Source of the DNA: UBA2645 sp044360285
GTDB lineage: Bacteria > Pseudomonadota > Alphaproteobacteria > Rickettsiales > UBA1997
NCBI GenBank assembly: GCA_044360285.1
Contig: JBIKKP010000017.1
Location: 1-31,330, forward strand
Reading direction: 5' to 3'
Length of the DNA stretch: 31,330 nucleotides
Shown: piece after piece, positions 15,310-23,244 of the stretch
Numbering within the stretch: the first letter of the stretch is position 1
Layout of the letters: each line of letters starts with the position of its first letter
Program-made: the position numbers and the translations under genes
The notes under the pieces: generated by a model
The model's input: only the letters and a program-made list of their open reading frames with translations
Database searches by the model: none
What the model was told of the DNA's origin: nothing

Positions 15310-16462
15310 ACAAAAACGGATTAACCGTGATTGAAAAAATCGCGCTGGCGATCACCATATCGTAAAGAATCTGCGAAAAAATTCCCAGCTTCAGCGCTAG
15401 AGCTGTAAGGATGAACGAAAACTCCCCAATCTGCGCTAAACTAATTGCCAGCACCAACGAGTTGTAAAAATTCTGCCGGAAAAGGCGCATAATCAGATAA
15501 GCAATTATCGCTTTTCCAAACACCACCAAACCAAACGCAATCAAAACCAACCAAGGCTCGGTCGTTAAAACATGCGGGTTAAAAAGCATGCCGGCAGAGA
15601 CAAAAAACAAGACCGCAAAAATATCACGCAGCGGCAAAGATTTGTCAGCGAATTTTTCCCCAATCGCGCTTTCGTTAAGCACGAAACCAGCCATGAAAGC
15701 GCCAAGCGCAAAGGATGCGCCAAAAAGTGTATAAGCAACAAAAGCAAATCCCGAAGCAATCGACAGCGTTCCAAGCGACATCAATTCGCGCGATTTAGTT
15801 TTAGCAATCATTGTCAGCAGCCGCGGCAGCGCCTTTTTGCCAATCATCACCATGCAAATTACGAAGGCGGTAATTTTCAGCGCGACGAGGAAAATTTTCT
15901 CGAAAATTATTTTCCACTCCAGCTCCAATCCGCTATTCATCATATCCAAAATCACCGGCATAATCACCAAAACCACGATCATCACAACATCCTCAACAAT
16001 CAGCCAACCAACAGCAATTTTGCCAACGTGACTGTCTGTCAGACTATATTGCTCTAAGGCGCGCAGCAACACCACGGTGCTAGCAACCGACAGCGTTATG
16101 CCAAAAACCAGGCTCTCAACGAAGTTATGTTTCATCAGCATCGAAATTGCCAAACAAACGCCAGTAGTCAGCGCCATTTGGATAAGCGCGCCAGGAATTG
16201 CAATACGCTGCACCTTAATCAAATCGCCAAGCGAAAAATGTAAACCCACGCCAAACATCAGCAAAATTACACCGATTTCCGCCAACTGTTCCGCAATGTG
16301 AACATTGGCGATAAAACCTGGCGTGTTGGGCCCCAAAAGGATGCCGGCGAATAAATATCCAATGATTGTGGGCAAGCGCAAACGATTGGCAATCAAGCCA
16401 AATAAAAACGCAAAAACCACGCTGGCAACGATGGTGGTAATGAGAGGATATGATTCGAGCAT
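15278..16462 (-). CDS. Kef-type (CPA2) cation:proton antiporter, transmembrane domain only
   Basis: A 394-residue inner-membrane protein with about 12 hydrophobic helices. It has CPA2 hallmarks: the N-terminal GYLFAGILLGPNTPGF segment, LLMFGVGLHFSLGDL, and FVSAGMLFNP in the second half. It should exchange K+ or Na+ for protons, or act as a gated efflux channel. Relatives such as YbaL and KefB/C carry a further C-terminal TrkA-N/RCK nucleotide-binding domain; this protein ends soon after the last helix. Many shorter CPA2 members exist, so this need not be truncation. It is divergent from the Bcr exporter across 107 bases. Confidence 0.88.
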   Translation of the reverse strand: MLESYPLITTIVASVVFAFLFGLIANRLRLPTIIGYLFAGILLGPNTPGFIANVHIAEQLAEIGVILLMFGVGLHFSLGDLIKVQRIAIPGALIQMALTTGVCLAISMLMKHNFVESLVFGITLSVASTVVLLRALEQYSLTDSHVGKIAVGWLIVEDVVMIVVLVIMPVILDMMNSGLELEWKIIFEKIFLVALKITAFVICMVMIGKKALPRLLTMIAKTKSRELMSLGTLSIASGFAFVAYTLFGASFALGAFMAGFVLNESAIGEKFADKSLPLRDIFAVLFFVSAGMLFNPHVLTTEPWLVLIAFGLVVFGKAIIAYLIMRLFRQNFYNSLVLAISLAQIGEFSFILTALALKLGIFSQILYDMVIASAIFSITVNPFLFKFAKRFEVR

Positions 16463-16569
16463 GCTGTAATTTGTTTAAGTATTTATGTTTGTTTTTGATT
16501 TAATTTTTTCCCAGACAACATCTATTTGAGATACAAACCAGCCACGCGGCTGATCAATCATCCTCCAAC

Positions 16570-17754
16570 ATGAACCATCCCCACAAACTTCCAGGCGACG
16601 CGCGTCTGTTAATTCTGCTTCTTGGCTCAATTGTTGCAATCGGGCCGCTGGCAATTGACATGTATTTGCCTGCACTTGGAAAAATCGCTGAGGATTTTTC
16701 TGTCGACGAATCGCGCGTGCAACTTTCGCTTTCTGCTTATTTTATCGGCACGGCGGCAAGCCAGATTTTCTATGGCCCAATCATTGATCGCTTCGGCAAA
16801 AAACCGCCGCTTTATTTTGGATTTTTTATCTTCGCTGTCACGTCGCTTGCCATCGCTTTTACGCAAAAAATTGAAACATTAATTTTGCTGCGTTTTTTCC
16901 AAGCCTTCGGTGGATGTGCTTGCGTGGTGATTCCGCGCGCCATGGTGCGTGATGTTTTTTCGCCGCAAGATTCCGCGCGCGTTTTTTCGCATTTGATGTT
17001 GGTGATGGGAGTTGCGCCAGTGCTGGCTCCGGGGCTTGGAAGTGTGCTGATGATTAATCACAGTTGGCGCGCAATTTTTATTTTTCTTGCCGCCTTTACT
17101 GCTCTTCTATTTTTGCTCTCAGTGCGCTTTTTGCCTGAAAGCAAAGCGGCAAATCCTGATGATAAAATCTCAGGCGCGCTGAAAAAATACTTAGGAATTT
17201 TGCGTGATAAAAATTTTTTGATCTGCGCCTGCAGCGGCGGCCTTGCTATGGCCGGACTGTTTTCATACATCACCGCTGCTCCATTTATTTACATGAAAAT
17301 TTTTCAACTTTCAGCGCAAAATTTTAGTCTGATTTTTTCGGTCAATGCCATTGGCTTCATTGCTGCGTCGCAAATAAATGCGAGGCTGCTGAAGAAATTT
17401 TCCATCGAAAAAATTCTGCAGAAGTTAATTTTTTTGCCGCTCTTTCTTGGTTTGTTGTTAGTTGCTACAACCGCTCTAAATCCAACTTTCTGGCCAATTA
17501 CAATTTTATTTTTTCTTCTTCTTTCAAGTATCGGCGCAATGATTCCAAACACCACCGCACTTGCTTTGGCAAATCAAGCTGCGCACAGCGGATCCGCGTC
17601 AGCGCTGCTTGGAACAATTCAATTTGTCATTGCCACAATTTGTTCGCTGCTGATTTCAAAATTTTCTAATGAAGGAATTCTTGCGCTTGGCATAATCTTT
17701 GGAAGCACTGCTGCTCTAAGCTTCTTAACCTATAAGATTTTTCGCCGTCATTAA
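16570..17754 (+). CDS. Bcr/CflA-family MFS drug efflux transporter
   Basis: A 394-residue, 12-helix major facilitator. The N-terminal AIDMYLPALGKIAEDF in TM1 is the DHA1 Bcr/CflA signature. Motif A appears as GPIIDRFGKKPPL after TM2, and motif C-like VMGVAPVLAPGLGS in TM5. Known members export drugs such as bicyclomycin and some metabolites using the proton gradient; the substrate here is unknown. The 3' end overlaps the convergent six-TM gene by 30 bases. The ATG follows a divergent 107-base gap without a Shine-Dalgarno sequence. Confidence 0.9.
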   Translation: MNHPHKLPGDARLLILLLGSIVAIGPLAIDMYLPALGKIAEDFSVDESRVQLSLSAYFIGTAASQIFYGPIIDRFGKKPPLYFGFFIFAVTSLAIAFTQKIETLILLRFFQAFGGCACVVIPRAMVRDVFSPQDSARVFSHLMLVMGVAPVLAPGLGSVLMINHSWRAIFIFLAAFTALLFLLSVRFLPESKAANPDDKISGALKKYLGILRDKNFLICACSGGLAMAGLFSYITAAPFIYMKIFQLSAQNFSLIFSVNAIGFIAASQINARLLKKFSIEKILQKLIFLPLFLGLLLVATTALNPTFWPITILFFLLLSSIGAMIPNTTALALANQAAHSGSASALLGTIQFVIATICSLLISKFSNEGILALGIIFGSTAALSFLTYKIFRRH

Positions 17755-18711
17755 CCACGAGGCAATCCAATCGATAATTTTTTGGTGAAAAAGAACAAGA
17801 ATTGTGGCCAAGAAAGCGAGAGAGAAAATTCGCCAAAAAATAAATTTTATTTTCTCAAATAAAGTGATGGAGACATTGATTTGTCCGCCCGAAATTTTTT
17901 GCAATTTTTTGTAAAGCAAAAATCGGTAAGAAACCTGCACTGGTAAGGTTGTAAATGACGCAACAGCAAGAACAGCGCTCCAAAAAATCAGCGTATTTTT
18001 TATCAAAAAACTGCCGCCAATAATCAGCAAAACAAAAGCAGAAAAAGTCGAAAAATTTCCAAAGAGAACAAGAAAGAAATTTTTGCGCAAATTACCGCGC
18101 ACATATTCGTGACTTGTCAGCAATGAGTTGATTGCCGTCTCATTCTGCGCAACCAGAATTGGCAAGGCCAGAGAGTTTCTGCAAGAGTAAGGAATCAAAA
18201 CAATCAATGCTGCGTCGAAGAGAAAAATTATGATTTGCAACACTTCAACCAGCATAAATCCGGTTAGCTTGTAAAGACCGTAAAGCATTGGTTTTGGAGA
18301 ACCTTTCAGCAAAAAATAATTAGCAACAATCGTCAAAAAAACCACTCTTAGATAGCAGAAAAAAATCCACATGGTGACGCCATAAACAGCTGTAGCGTAG
18401 GTTCCAAGCGAAGTTTCAAAATTGCTCAACAAAAAAGTTGTCGCAAAAAACAAACCCAAAACCGCAAGACCGTTGAGAAAGAAGCTTTTGAAATTATAGA
18501 AAAAAATTTCTGTTGCGCCGTACAAAATAGAATTTTTTTCCATCTCGCAAATTGTCAGCAAATTCTCAAAATTGGCGCGATCCTTGATATTGGCAAGCTC
18601 GGGATGTCTTTCAATTTCCTTTGCGCGCTTTGCTTTTGCCTGATTTTGCAAAGCAGAGAGTGATGCAACTTGTGTGTTTTGCAGATTATCAAATGACGAT
18701 TCTTCGTTCAT
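17725..18711 (-). CDS. Hypothetical six-TM membrane protein
   Basis: A 328-residue protein I do not recognise. The first 70 residues are soluble and charged. Six hydrophobic segments follow at about 76-96, 105-133, 147-175, 209-237, 240-262 and 289-309. Its ATG overlaps the hemW stop (ATGA), so the two are probably co-translated. That may link it to heme or membrane biogenesis, but nothing in the sequence proves it. It could be an integral-membrane protein of the general BPSS1780/DUF type. The last 30 bases overlap the convergent exporter gene. Confidence 0.65.
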   Translation of the reverse strand: MNEESSFDNLQNTQVASLSALQNQAKAKRAKEIERHPELANIKDRANFENLLTICEMEKNSILYGATEIFFYNFKSFFLNGLAVLGLFFATTFLLSNFETSLGTYATAVYGVTMWIFFCYLRVVFLTIVANYFLLKGSPKPMLYGLYKLTGFMLVEVLQIIIFLFDAALIVLIPYSCRNSLALPILVAQNETAINSLLTSHEYVRGNLRKNFFLVLFGNFSTFSAFVLLIIGGSFLIKNTLIFWSAVLAVASFTTLPVQVSYRFLLYKKLQKISGGQINVSITLFEKIKFIFWRIFSLAFLATILVLFHQKIIDWIASWLMTAKNLIG

Positions 18712-19883
18712 TTCAGCGAGTCGCAGACTTTATTGATGATAGAATTGGTGAGAATTTTTTTGTTAGGAGGAATTTTTAACGCATCAGCTAAAACCACCAG
18801 CAAGCCTTGCTCTTCAAGCTTATGTAGTTTTTTTGAATCAAAAATTTCGTCAAAATTTTTATGTAAATGTTCAACAAGATTTTTTTTGCGCAAACCTTCA
18901 TCAAGGCGCAGAGCCATTAGAATCAACTCTTGCGCCAATTCATCAGACGAAATTTGTTCCAATTTTTGAATTCCCGCGCCCTGCTCTTCAACTTTTTTTA
19001 GCCAAGCAACCGGCGCGCAAAGCAGTGAGAATCCGCAGCGCAAAAACTCGTGGTCAAAATAAACTCGCGAATGCGCGCCAGCACCAATTCCCAAATAATC
19101 TCCGCCGCGCCAATAGTTTAGATTATGCTGCGATTGGTAATTTTTTTTGGCGTAATTAGAAATTTCATAAGCGTCAAAACCCGCGTCAGCAGTGATCTCG
19201 TTGGTCATTTCAAAAAACTGCGCTGACAAATTTTCGTCAGGCATTTTGAATTTTTTTTGCTGAAATTCGCTGAAAAATTTTGTGCCTTTTTCGATGGTAA
19301 GTTGATAAAGCGAGAGATGTTTAGTGCCAAAACCAATTGCACGCAAAAGCTCGTCGCGCCAAGCATCAAGCTGCTGCAGAGGTCTTGCGTAAATCAAATC
19401 GAAAGAAAAATTTTCAAAAATTTTTGCGGCAATTTCAATTGTTGAAATCGCCTCGGCGGCGCTGTGTTCTCGTCCAAGAAATTTCAAATCGACGTCATTT
19501 AACGCCTGAATTCCAAGCGAAAGTCGATTAATGCCAAGACCGCGCAAATCCTTGAATTTAGCGGCTTCGAAAGATGTTGGATTGGCTTCCAAAGTGACTT
19601 CGCAATTTTCATCAACTTGCCAAAGCGCAGAAATTTTCTTCAAAATTCCTTCCACTAAAAACAACGGCATCAGCGATGGCGTGCCACCACCAAAGAAAAT
19701 GGTGGTAATTTTTCTGCCACGCAACTTTGCTGCAAAGAAATCTAACTCAGTTTCATAAGCGCGTAAAAAGCGCCGATGATTGATCTCTGCCGCAACGTGC
19801 GAATTAAAGTCGCAGTAAGGACATTTTGATTTGCAAAACGGATAGTGAATGTAAATTGAAAGCTCGCGCTGGCCTGGGTTCAT
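18708..19883 (-). CDS. hemW: HemW, radical SAM heme chaperone
   Basis: A 391-residue radical SAM protein of the HemN/HemW family. The cluster motif is Cys17-x3-Cys21-x2-Cys24 (FCKSKCPYCDFNSH), followed by GGGTPS at 65-70 (SAM binding), a radical SAM barrel and a C-terminal HemN_C-type winged region. The short N-terminus and CDFNS context favour HemW over the true coproporphyrinogen dehydrogenase HemN. HemW delivers heme to respiratory enzymes. The frame is open to 20177, but the ATG at 19883 puts the Cys motif at the family's usual position, and the extra codons run antisense to the iron permease. Only 16 bases separate this start from the divergent FTR1 start. Confidence 0.9.
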   Translation of the reverse strand: MNPGQRELSIYIHYPFCKSKCPYCDFNSHVAAEINHRRFLRAYETELDFFAAKLRGRKITTIFFGGGTPSLMPLFLVEGILKKISALWQVDENCEVTLEANPTSFEAAKFKDLRGLGINRLSLGIQALNDVDLKFLGREHSAAEAISTIEIAAKIFENFSFDLIYARPLQQLDAWRDELLRAIGFGTKHLSLYQLTIEKGTKFFSEFQQKKFKMPDENLSAQFFEMTNEITADAGFDAYEISNYAKKNYQSQHNLNYWRGGDYLGIGAGAHSRVYFDHEFLRCGFSLLCAPVAWLKKVEEQGAGIQKLEQISSDELAQELILMALRLDEGLRKKNLVEHLHKNFDEIFDSKKLHKLEEQGLLVVLADALKIPPNKKILTNSIINKVCDSLK

Positions 19884-19899
19884 TAAATAAAAAATAAAT

Positions 19900-20700
19900 A
19901 TGCTCCAAATTACGATCGTAGTTTTTCGCGAAATTCTAGAAATCGCGCTCATCATTGGAATTCTAAGCGCCGCAACTAAAAACATCGCTGGCCGTGGCAA
20001 GTGGATTTTTGGCGGAGTTTGCGCCGGAATCCTTGGCGCGTCTCTTTTAGCATTTTTCACCGACAGCATTTCCGCAAGCCTTGACGGCTTGGGACAAGAA
20101 TTTTTCAACGGACTCGTTTTGCTTGCCGCCGGCGCAATGATTGGCTGGACGGTTTTATGGATGCAAAAGCACGCCAAATCGCTTTCTGGCGAATTAAAAC
20201 GTTTGGGAAATTCCGTTCGTGAAGGTCACAAACCGCTCTATATTTTAGCCGTCATCATTTTGCTTTCTGTGCTGCGCGAAGGCGCGGAAATTGTGCTTTT
20301 CAGCTATAGCGCTTACATTTCTGGCACAGAAATTTCACAAATTATTTTTGGACTTGTTTGCGGCGCTTTGCTTGGCAGCGCTTGTGGTTTAGCCCTTTAT
20401 TTTGGCTTACTCAAAAGCTTCGGACGCCACTTCTTTAGCCTCACCAGCTGGCTTTTAGTTTTCTTCGCCGCTGGAATTATTTCGCAGGGAATTGGATTTT
20501 GGGTTGACGCTGGAATCGCGCCAGCTCTGGGCCAACCAGCAATCGATCTTTCAGGAATTTTACCGCAGCAAAGTTTTGTTGGAAAATTTTTGAACCTGTT
20601 TTTTGGTTACATCGACCAGCCTTGCGGCCTGCAGCTTATTGCTTATTTCGCCAGCATTGCCGTTTTAGTTTCTGGCTTAAAAATTGCTAAAAAGATGTAA
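19900..20700 (+). CDS. FTR1-family high-affinity iron permease
   Basis: A 266-residue, seven-helix inner-membrane protein. It carries both iron-ligand motifs of the FTR1/EfeU family: REILE at 10-14 in TM1 and REGAE at 126-130 in TM4. These helices form the iron path in ferric/ferrous permeases. No EfeO- or EfeB-like partner is present nearby, which is common for bacterial FTR1 homologues. It is divergent from hemW with 16 bases between start codons. A palindromic element follows its stop by 8 bases. No Fur box can be claimed with confidence in the very short, A/T-only gap. Confidence 0.9.
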   Translation: MLQITIVVFREILEIALIIGILSAATKNIAGRGKWIFGGVCAGILGASLLAFFTDSISASLDGLGQEFFNGLVLLAAGAMIGWTVLWMQKHAKSLSGELKRLGNSVREGHKPLYILAVIILLSVLREGAEIVLFSYSAYISGTEISQIIFGLVCGALLGSACGLALYFGLLKSFGRHFFSLTSWLLVFFAAGIISQGIGFWVDAGIAPALGQPAIDLSGILPQQSFVGKFLNLFFGYIDQPCGLQLIAYFASIAVLVSGLKIAKKM

Positions 20701-20708
20701 TTATTTTA

Positions 20709-20785
20709 CCGATCATCCTTGGATCGGAAGCGTCCAAGAATCTCATGACAAGATTCTCGCAGCCTATGGCTTCAAGAATGACGAA
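20709..20785. repeat. Extragenic palindromic element, copy A
   Basis: Nested inverted repeats lie directly after the FTR1 stop codon. The outermost local stem is CCGATC/GATCGG (20709-20714 with 20722-20727). The longer element pairs TCATCCTTG with CAAGAATGA, and an inner stem AGAATCT/AGATTCT has loop CATGACA. The right end, AGCCTATGGCTTCAAGAATG, matches the right end of the element at 31058-31152 with few changes, so the two are members of one family. Probably a dispersed repeat forming an mRNA 3' hairpin. Confidence 0.7.
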
Positions 20786-20798
20786 GATTATTCTATCT

Positions 20799-21352
20799 TC
20801 AGCCGCGACCCACGCCACCGCCGCCAGCACGACCAGCGCCACCTCCAGCGCCATCTCTGCCAAAGCGATTCGCAAAAATTTTTTCAGCTTTTTCTCCGAA
20901 AGCAATTCCCTTGTTTATATTTTCCGACGAAAGAGCTTCCTCAAGGGTTACTACCTTCCTACCCCGGGGACCAAATCTTGACCTTGGCTCTTGCACAATA
21001 AGCTGAGCTTGATGTGTCGCGGCAGGTTTATCTGCTTTCTTCAGTTCATTAAAAAGATCATCGTAGCCAGAAGAATAGTCAGGCGACTCTAAAACTCTTC
21101 TTTGGGCTGGACCGGGAGTTGCTGGCCTAGTAAAGTCCGCTGAACCGGGAGTTGCTGACCTAGTAAAGGCTGGCTGCCTAATCGAGTCCGCTGGAACGCC
21201 ACTAGAATAACAAAACCAGATAAGGGGTGCTTAGCATCTTCAGAAGTTGGATCGGCTCCATCAACCCCCACAATTGCACCCCCTGTCAATAAAGAGCCTA
21301 GATCTTCTGCGGCACTACTGCGTCTATGCCCTGGTTTTTGTGGACCACTCAT
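20799..21352 (-). pseudogene. Frameshifted hypothetical ORF downstream of hemB
   Basis: Begins MSGPQKPGHRRSS 3 bases after the hemB stop. The first frame reads sensibly for about 46 residues (to near 21210). Reading then continues best in another frame through FTRSATPGSAD / FTRPATPGPAQ repeats, an acidic-basic segment (SPDYSSGYDDLFNELKKADK), a conserved-looking RKVVTLEEALSSENINKG stretch, and a Gly-rich end (GRDGAGGGAGRAGGGGVGRG) that stops at 20799. The total, 554 bases, is not a multiple of three. The switch must fall between the second frame's last upstream stop (TAA near 21231) and the repeats, a region with CCCC and TTTT runs. A real indel, a sequencing error and a recoding event are all possible; no classical slippery heptamer is visible. 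No family recognised. Confidence 0.55.
21111..21176 (-). repeat. Two tandem 33-bp units in the frameshifted ORF
   Basis: On the plus strand ACCGGGAGTTGCTGGCCTAG at 21111 recurs as ACCGGGAGTTGCTGACCTAG at 21144. The 33-base period equals 11 codons, giving FTRSATPGSAD then FTRPATPGPAQ on the minus strand. The first 25 bases differ at one position; the rest has diverged. Confidence 0.85.
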
Positions 21353-21355
21353 TTT

Positions 21356-22357
21356 TTAAGAAATTTTTTTAGCAATTTCGCTGGCAGCGTAACTAATCAC
21401 CGCACTAGCGCCTGCACGTTTGCAAGCAGCGACGGTCTCAAACAAGGTTTTCATAAAATCAAGTGCCCCTGCTTTTGCACCAAATGCCAAGGCTGCATAT
21501 TCGCCACTGACTTGGTAAGAAAAAATTGGCAGCGAAAAATTTTGTGAGGCTTCTTTGACCACGTCTAAGTAAGGCAAACCTGGTTTTATGATTATTGCAT
21601 CGGCACCTTCTGAAACATCCATGGCGATTTCGCGCATGGCTTCTGCTGAATTACGAAAGTCCATTTGGTAAGTTTTTTTGTCCGCCTTTAAATTAGCTGC
21701 TGAGCCAACAGCGTCGCGGAAAGGTCCATAAAAATTAGAAGCAAATTTCGCGGCGTAGGAAATCAGCAAAGTATTTTGAAAACCGTTTTGCTCTAGAGCC
21801 ATGCGAATCACACCAATTCTTCCATCCATCATGTCGGAAGGTGCTAGCGCGTCGCAACCTGCTGCAGCTTGTATTAAAGCTTGTTCGCAGAGTTTTTCTA
21901 CTGTTTCGTCATTTAACACATAACCATTTTCATCAATTAATCCGTCCTGACCATGCGAGGTGTATGGATCGAGCGCGACATCGCAAATTACGCCAATTTC
22001 TGGAACCGCATTTTTGATTTCACGAACAGCGCGACAAACCAGATTTTTAGGATTTAGCGCCTCACTTCCATCAGCATTTTTCAATTTTTGTTCGGTAACT
22101 GGAAACAGCATCAACGCAGGAATACCAAGATCGTGCGCCTCTTTTGCTTTTTGCACCAACAAATCAATTGAAAGACGAAAAACACCAGGAAGCGAAGAAA
22201 TTTCTTCACGCTGATTTTTACCTTCAATTACAAAAAGCGGCAAAATTAAATCCTTCGCTGAAATAGTGGTTTGCGCAGTCAAATCGCGGATCCACGACGC
22301 TTGACGATTGCGGCGTAAACGCGTGTTTGGAAAGTTTTCCAAAGTAAACTTGGTCAT
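21356..22357 (-). CDS. hemB: Delta-aminolevulinic acid dehydratase (porphobilinogen synthase)
   Basis: Condenses two 5-aminolevulinate molecules into porphobilinogen in heme synthesis. The 333-residue protein has both Schiff-base lysines, Lys204 (SYAAKFASNFYGPFRDA) and Lys258 (IIIKPGLPYLDV). The metal loop reads DVALDPYTSHGQDG (126-139) with Asp in place of the Cys cluster of zinc-dependent enzymes, which fits the magnesium-type HemB of Alphaproteobacteria and plants. It is divergent from trpC across 86 bases that include a small hairpin (TTGCGAC at 22377-22383 with GTCGCAA at 22399-22405). The frameshifted ORF follows immediately downstream. Confidence 0.96.
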   Translation of the reverse strand: MTKFTLENFPNTRLRRNRQASWIRDLTAQTTISAKDLILPLFVIEGKNQREEISSLPGVFRLSIDLLVQKAKEAHDLGIPALMLFPVTEQKLKNADGSEALNPKNLVCRAVREIKNAVPEIGVICDVALDPYTSHGQDGLIDENGYVLNDETVEKLCEQALIQAAAGCDALAPSDMMDGRIGVIRMALEQNGFQNTLLISYAAKFASNFYGPFRDAVGSAANLKADKKTYQMDFRNSAEAMREIAMDVSEGADAIIIKPGLPYLDVVKEASQNFSLPIFSYQVSGEYAALAFGAKAGALDFMKTLFETVAACKRAGASAVISYAASEIAKKIS

Positions 22358-22443
22358 AACATTTGAATTTGCGAGATTGCGACTCTAGGGTCGAAAGGGT
22401 CGCAACTTAAAGGCCGTTAGCTAATTTTGAATAAAGAATTTTC

Positions 22444-23244
22444 ATGAAAAATATCCTTGAGGAAATCTACCAACATAAGCTGTTTGAGGTTCGCGAGCGT
22501 AAGAAGCTTTTGTCGGTTCCAGAAATTTGTGCAAAAATAAAATGTCAAAATCCGCCAAAAGATTTTTTCTTAGCACTAAAAAATAAGAACGAAAAAAGCG
22601 AAATTTCGCTGATTTGCGAAATCAAAAAAGCCTCACCATCACACGGTTTAATTCGCGAAGATTTCAATCATCTAGAAATTGCCCGAGCCTATGAAGATGG
22701 CGGCGCTACCTGCCTTTCAATTTTGACTGATGAAAAATATTTTCAGGGCAAAAACGAATATCTTTCGCAAGTGCGCCAAATCACTTCGCTGCCAATTTTG
22801 CGTAAAGATTTTATTGTCGATTCTTACCAAATTTACGAAGCAAAAATGCTTGGCGCTGACTGCATTTTGTTGATCCTCGCCATGCTTGATGACAAAAAAT
22901 TGCAAGAACTTGAAACCTGCGCGCTTGATGCTGGTTTATCGGTTTTATTGGAAGTTCATGACGAGGCCGAGCTGCAGCGAGCATCCGCGCTCAAAAGCAA
23001 GTTGCTTGGCATCAATAATCGCAATTTAAAAACGCTGAAAGTTGATCTCGAAACTTCGCTTTTCTTGTCGCAGCAAGTGCCAAGCGATTATGTTTTGGTC
23101 GCTGAAAGTGGCATAAAAAGTTCAATTGACATCGAATTGCTGCAACAAGCTGGAATCAACTGTTTCCTGATTGGCGAGCACTTTATGCGCCAAAAAAATA
23201 TCGCAAAAGCGGTTAAAGATATTTACACTTTGAATCATGTTTAA
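22444..23244 (+). CDS. trpC: Indole-3-glycerol phosphate synthase
   Basis: Converts carboxyphenylaminodeoxyribulose 5-phosphate to indole-3-glycerol phosphate in tryptophan synthesis. The 266-residue TIM barrel has the catalytic segment EIKKASPSHG with Glu59 and Lys61, LRKDFIVDSYQI with the second catalytic lysine, LLEVHDEAEL, GINNRNLKTLKVD and a final phosphate-binding AESGI plus LIGEHFM. No other trp gene is in the window, so whether the pathway is complete cannot be judged. Its last 8 bases overlap the der start. The ATG has no Shine-Dalgarno sequence. Confidence 0.95.
   Translation: MKNILEEIYQHKLFEVRERKKLLSVPEICAKIKCQNPPKDFFLALKNKNEKSEISLICEIKKASPSHGLIREDFNHLEIARAYEDGGATCLSILTDEKYFQGKNEYLSQVRQITSLPILRKDFIVDSYQIYEAKMLGADCILLILAMLDDKKLQELETCALDAGLSVLLEVHDEAELQRASALKSKLLGINNRNLKTLKVDLETSLFLSQQVPSDYVLVAESGIKSSIDIELLQQAGINCFLIGEHFMRQKNIAKAVKDIYTLNHV

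Noticed and set aside
19884..20177. Longer hemW start at 20177
   Set aside because: The extension is antisense to the FTR1 gene and would move the Cys cluster motif about 98 residues from its normal position.
20684..21001. Plus-strand ORF of 105 codons after FTR1
   Set aside because: It reads through the palindromic element and antisense to the frameshifted ORF, giving His/Arg-rich low-quality sequence.
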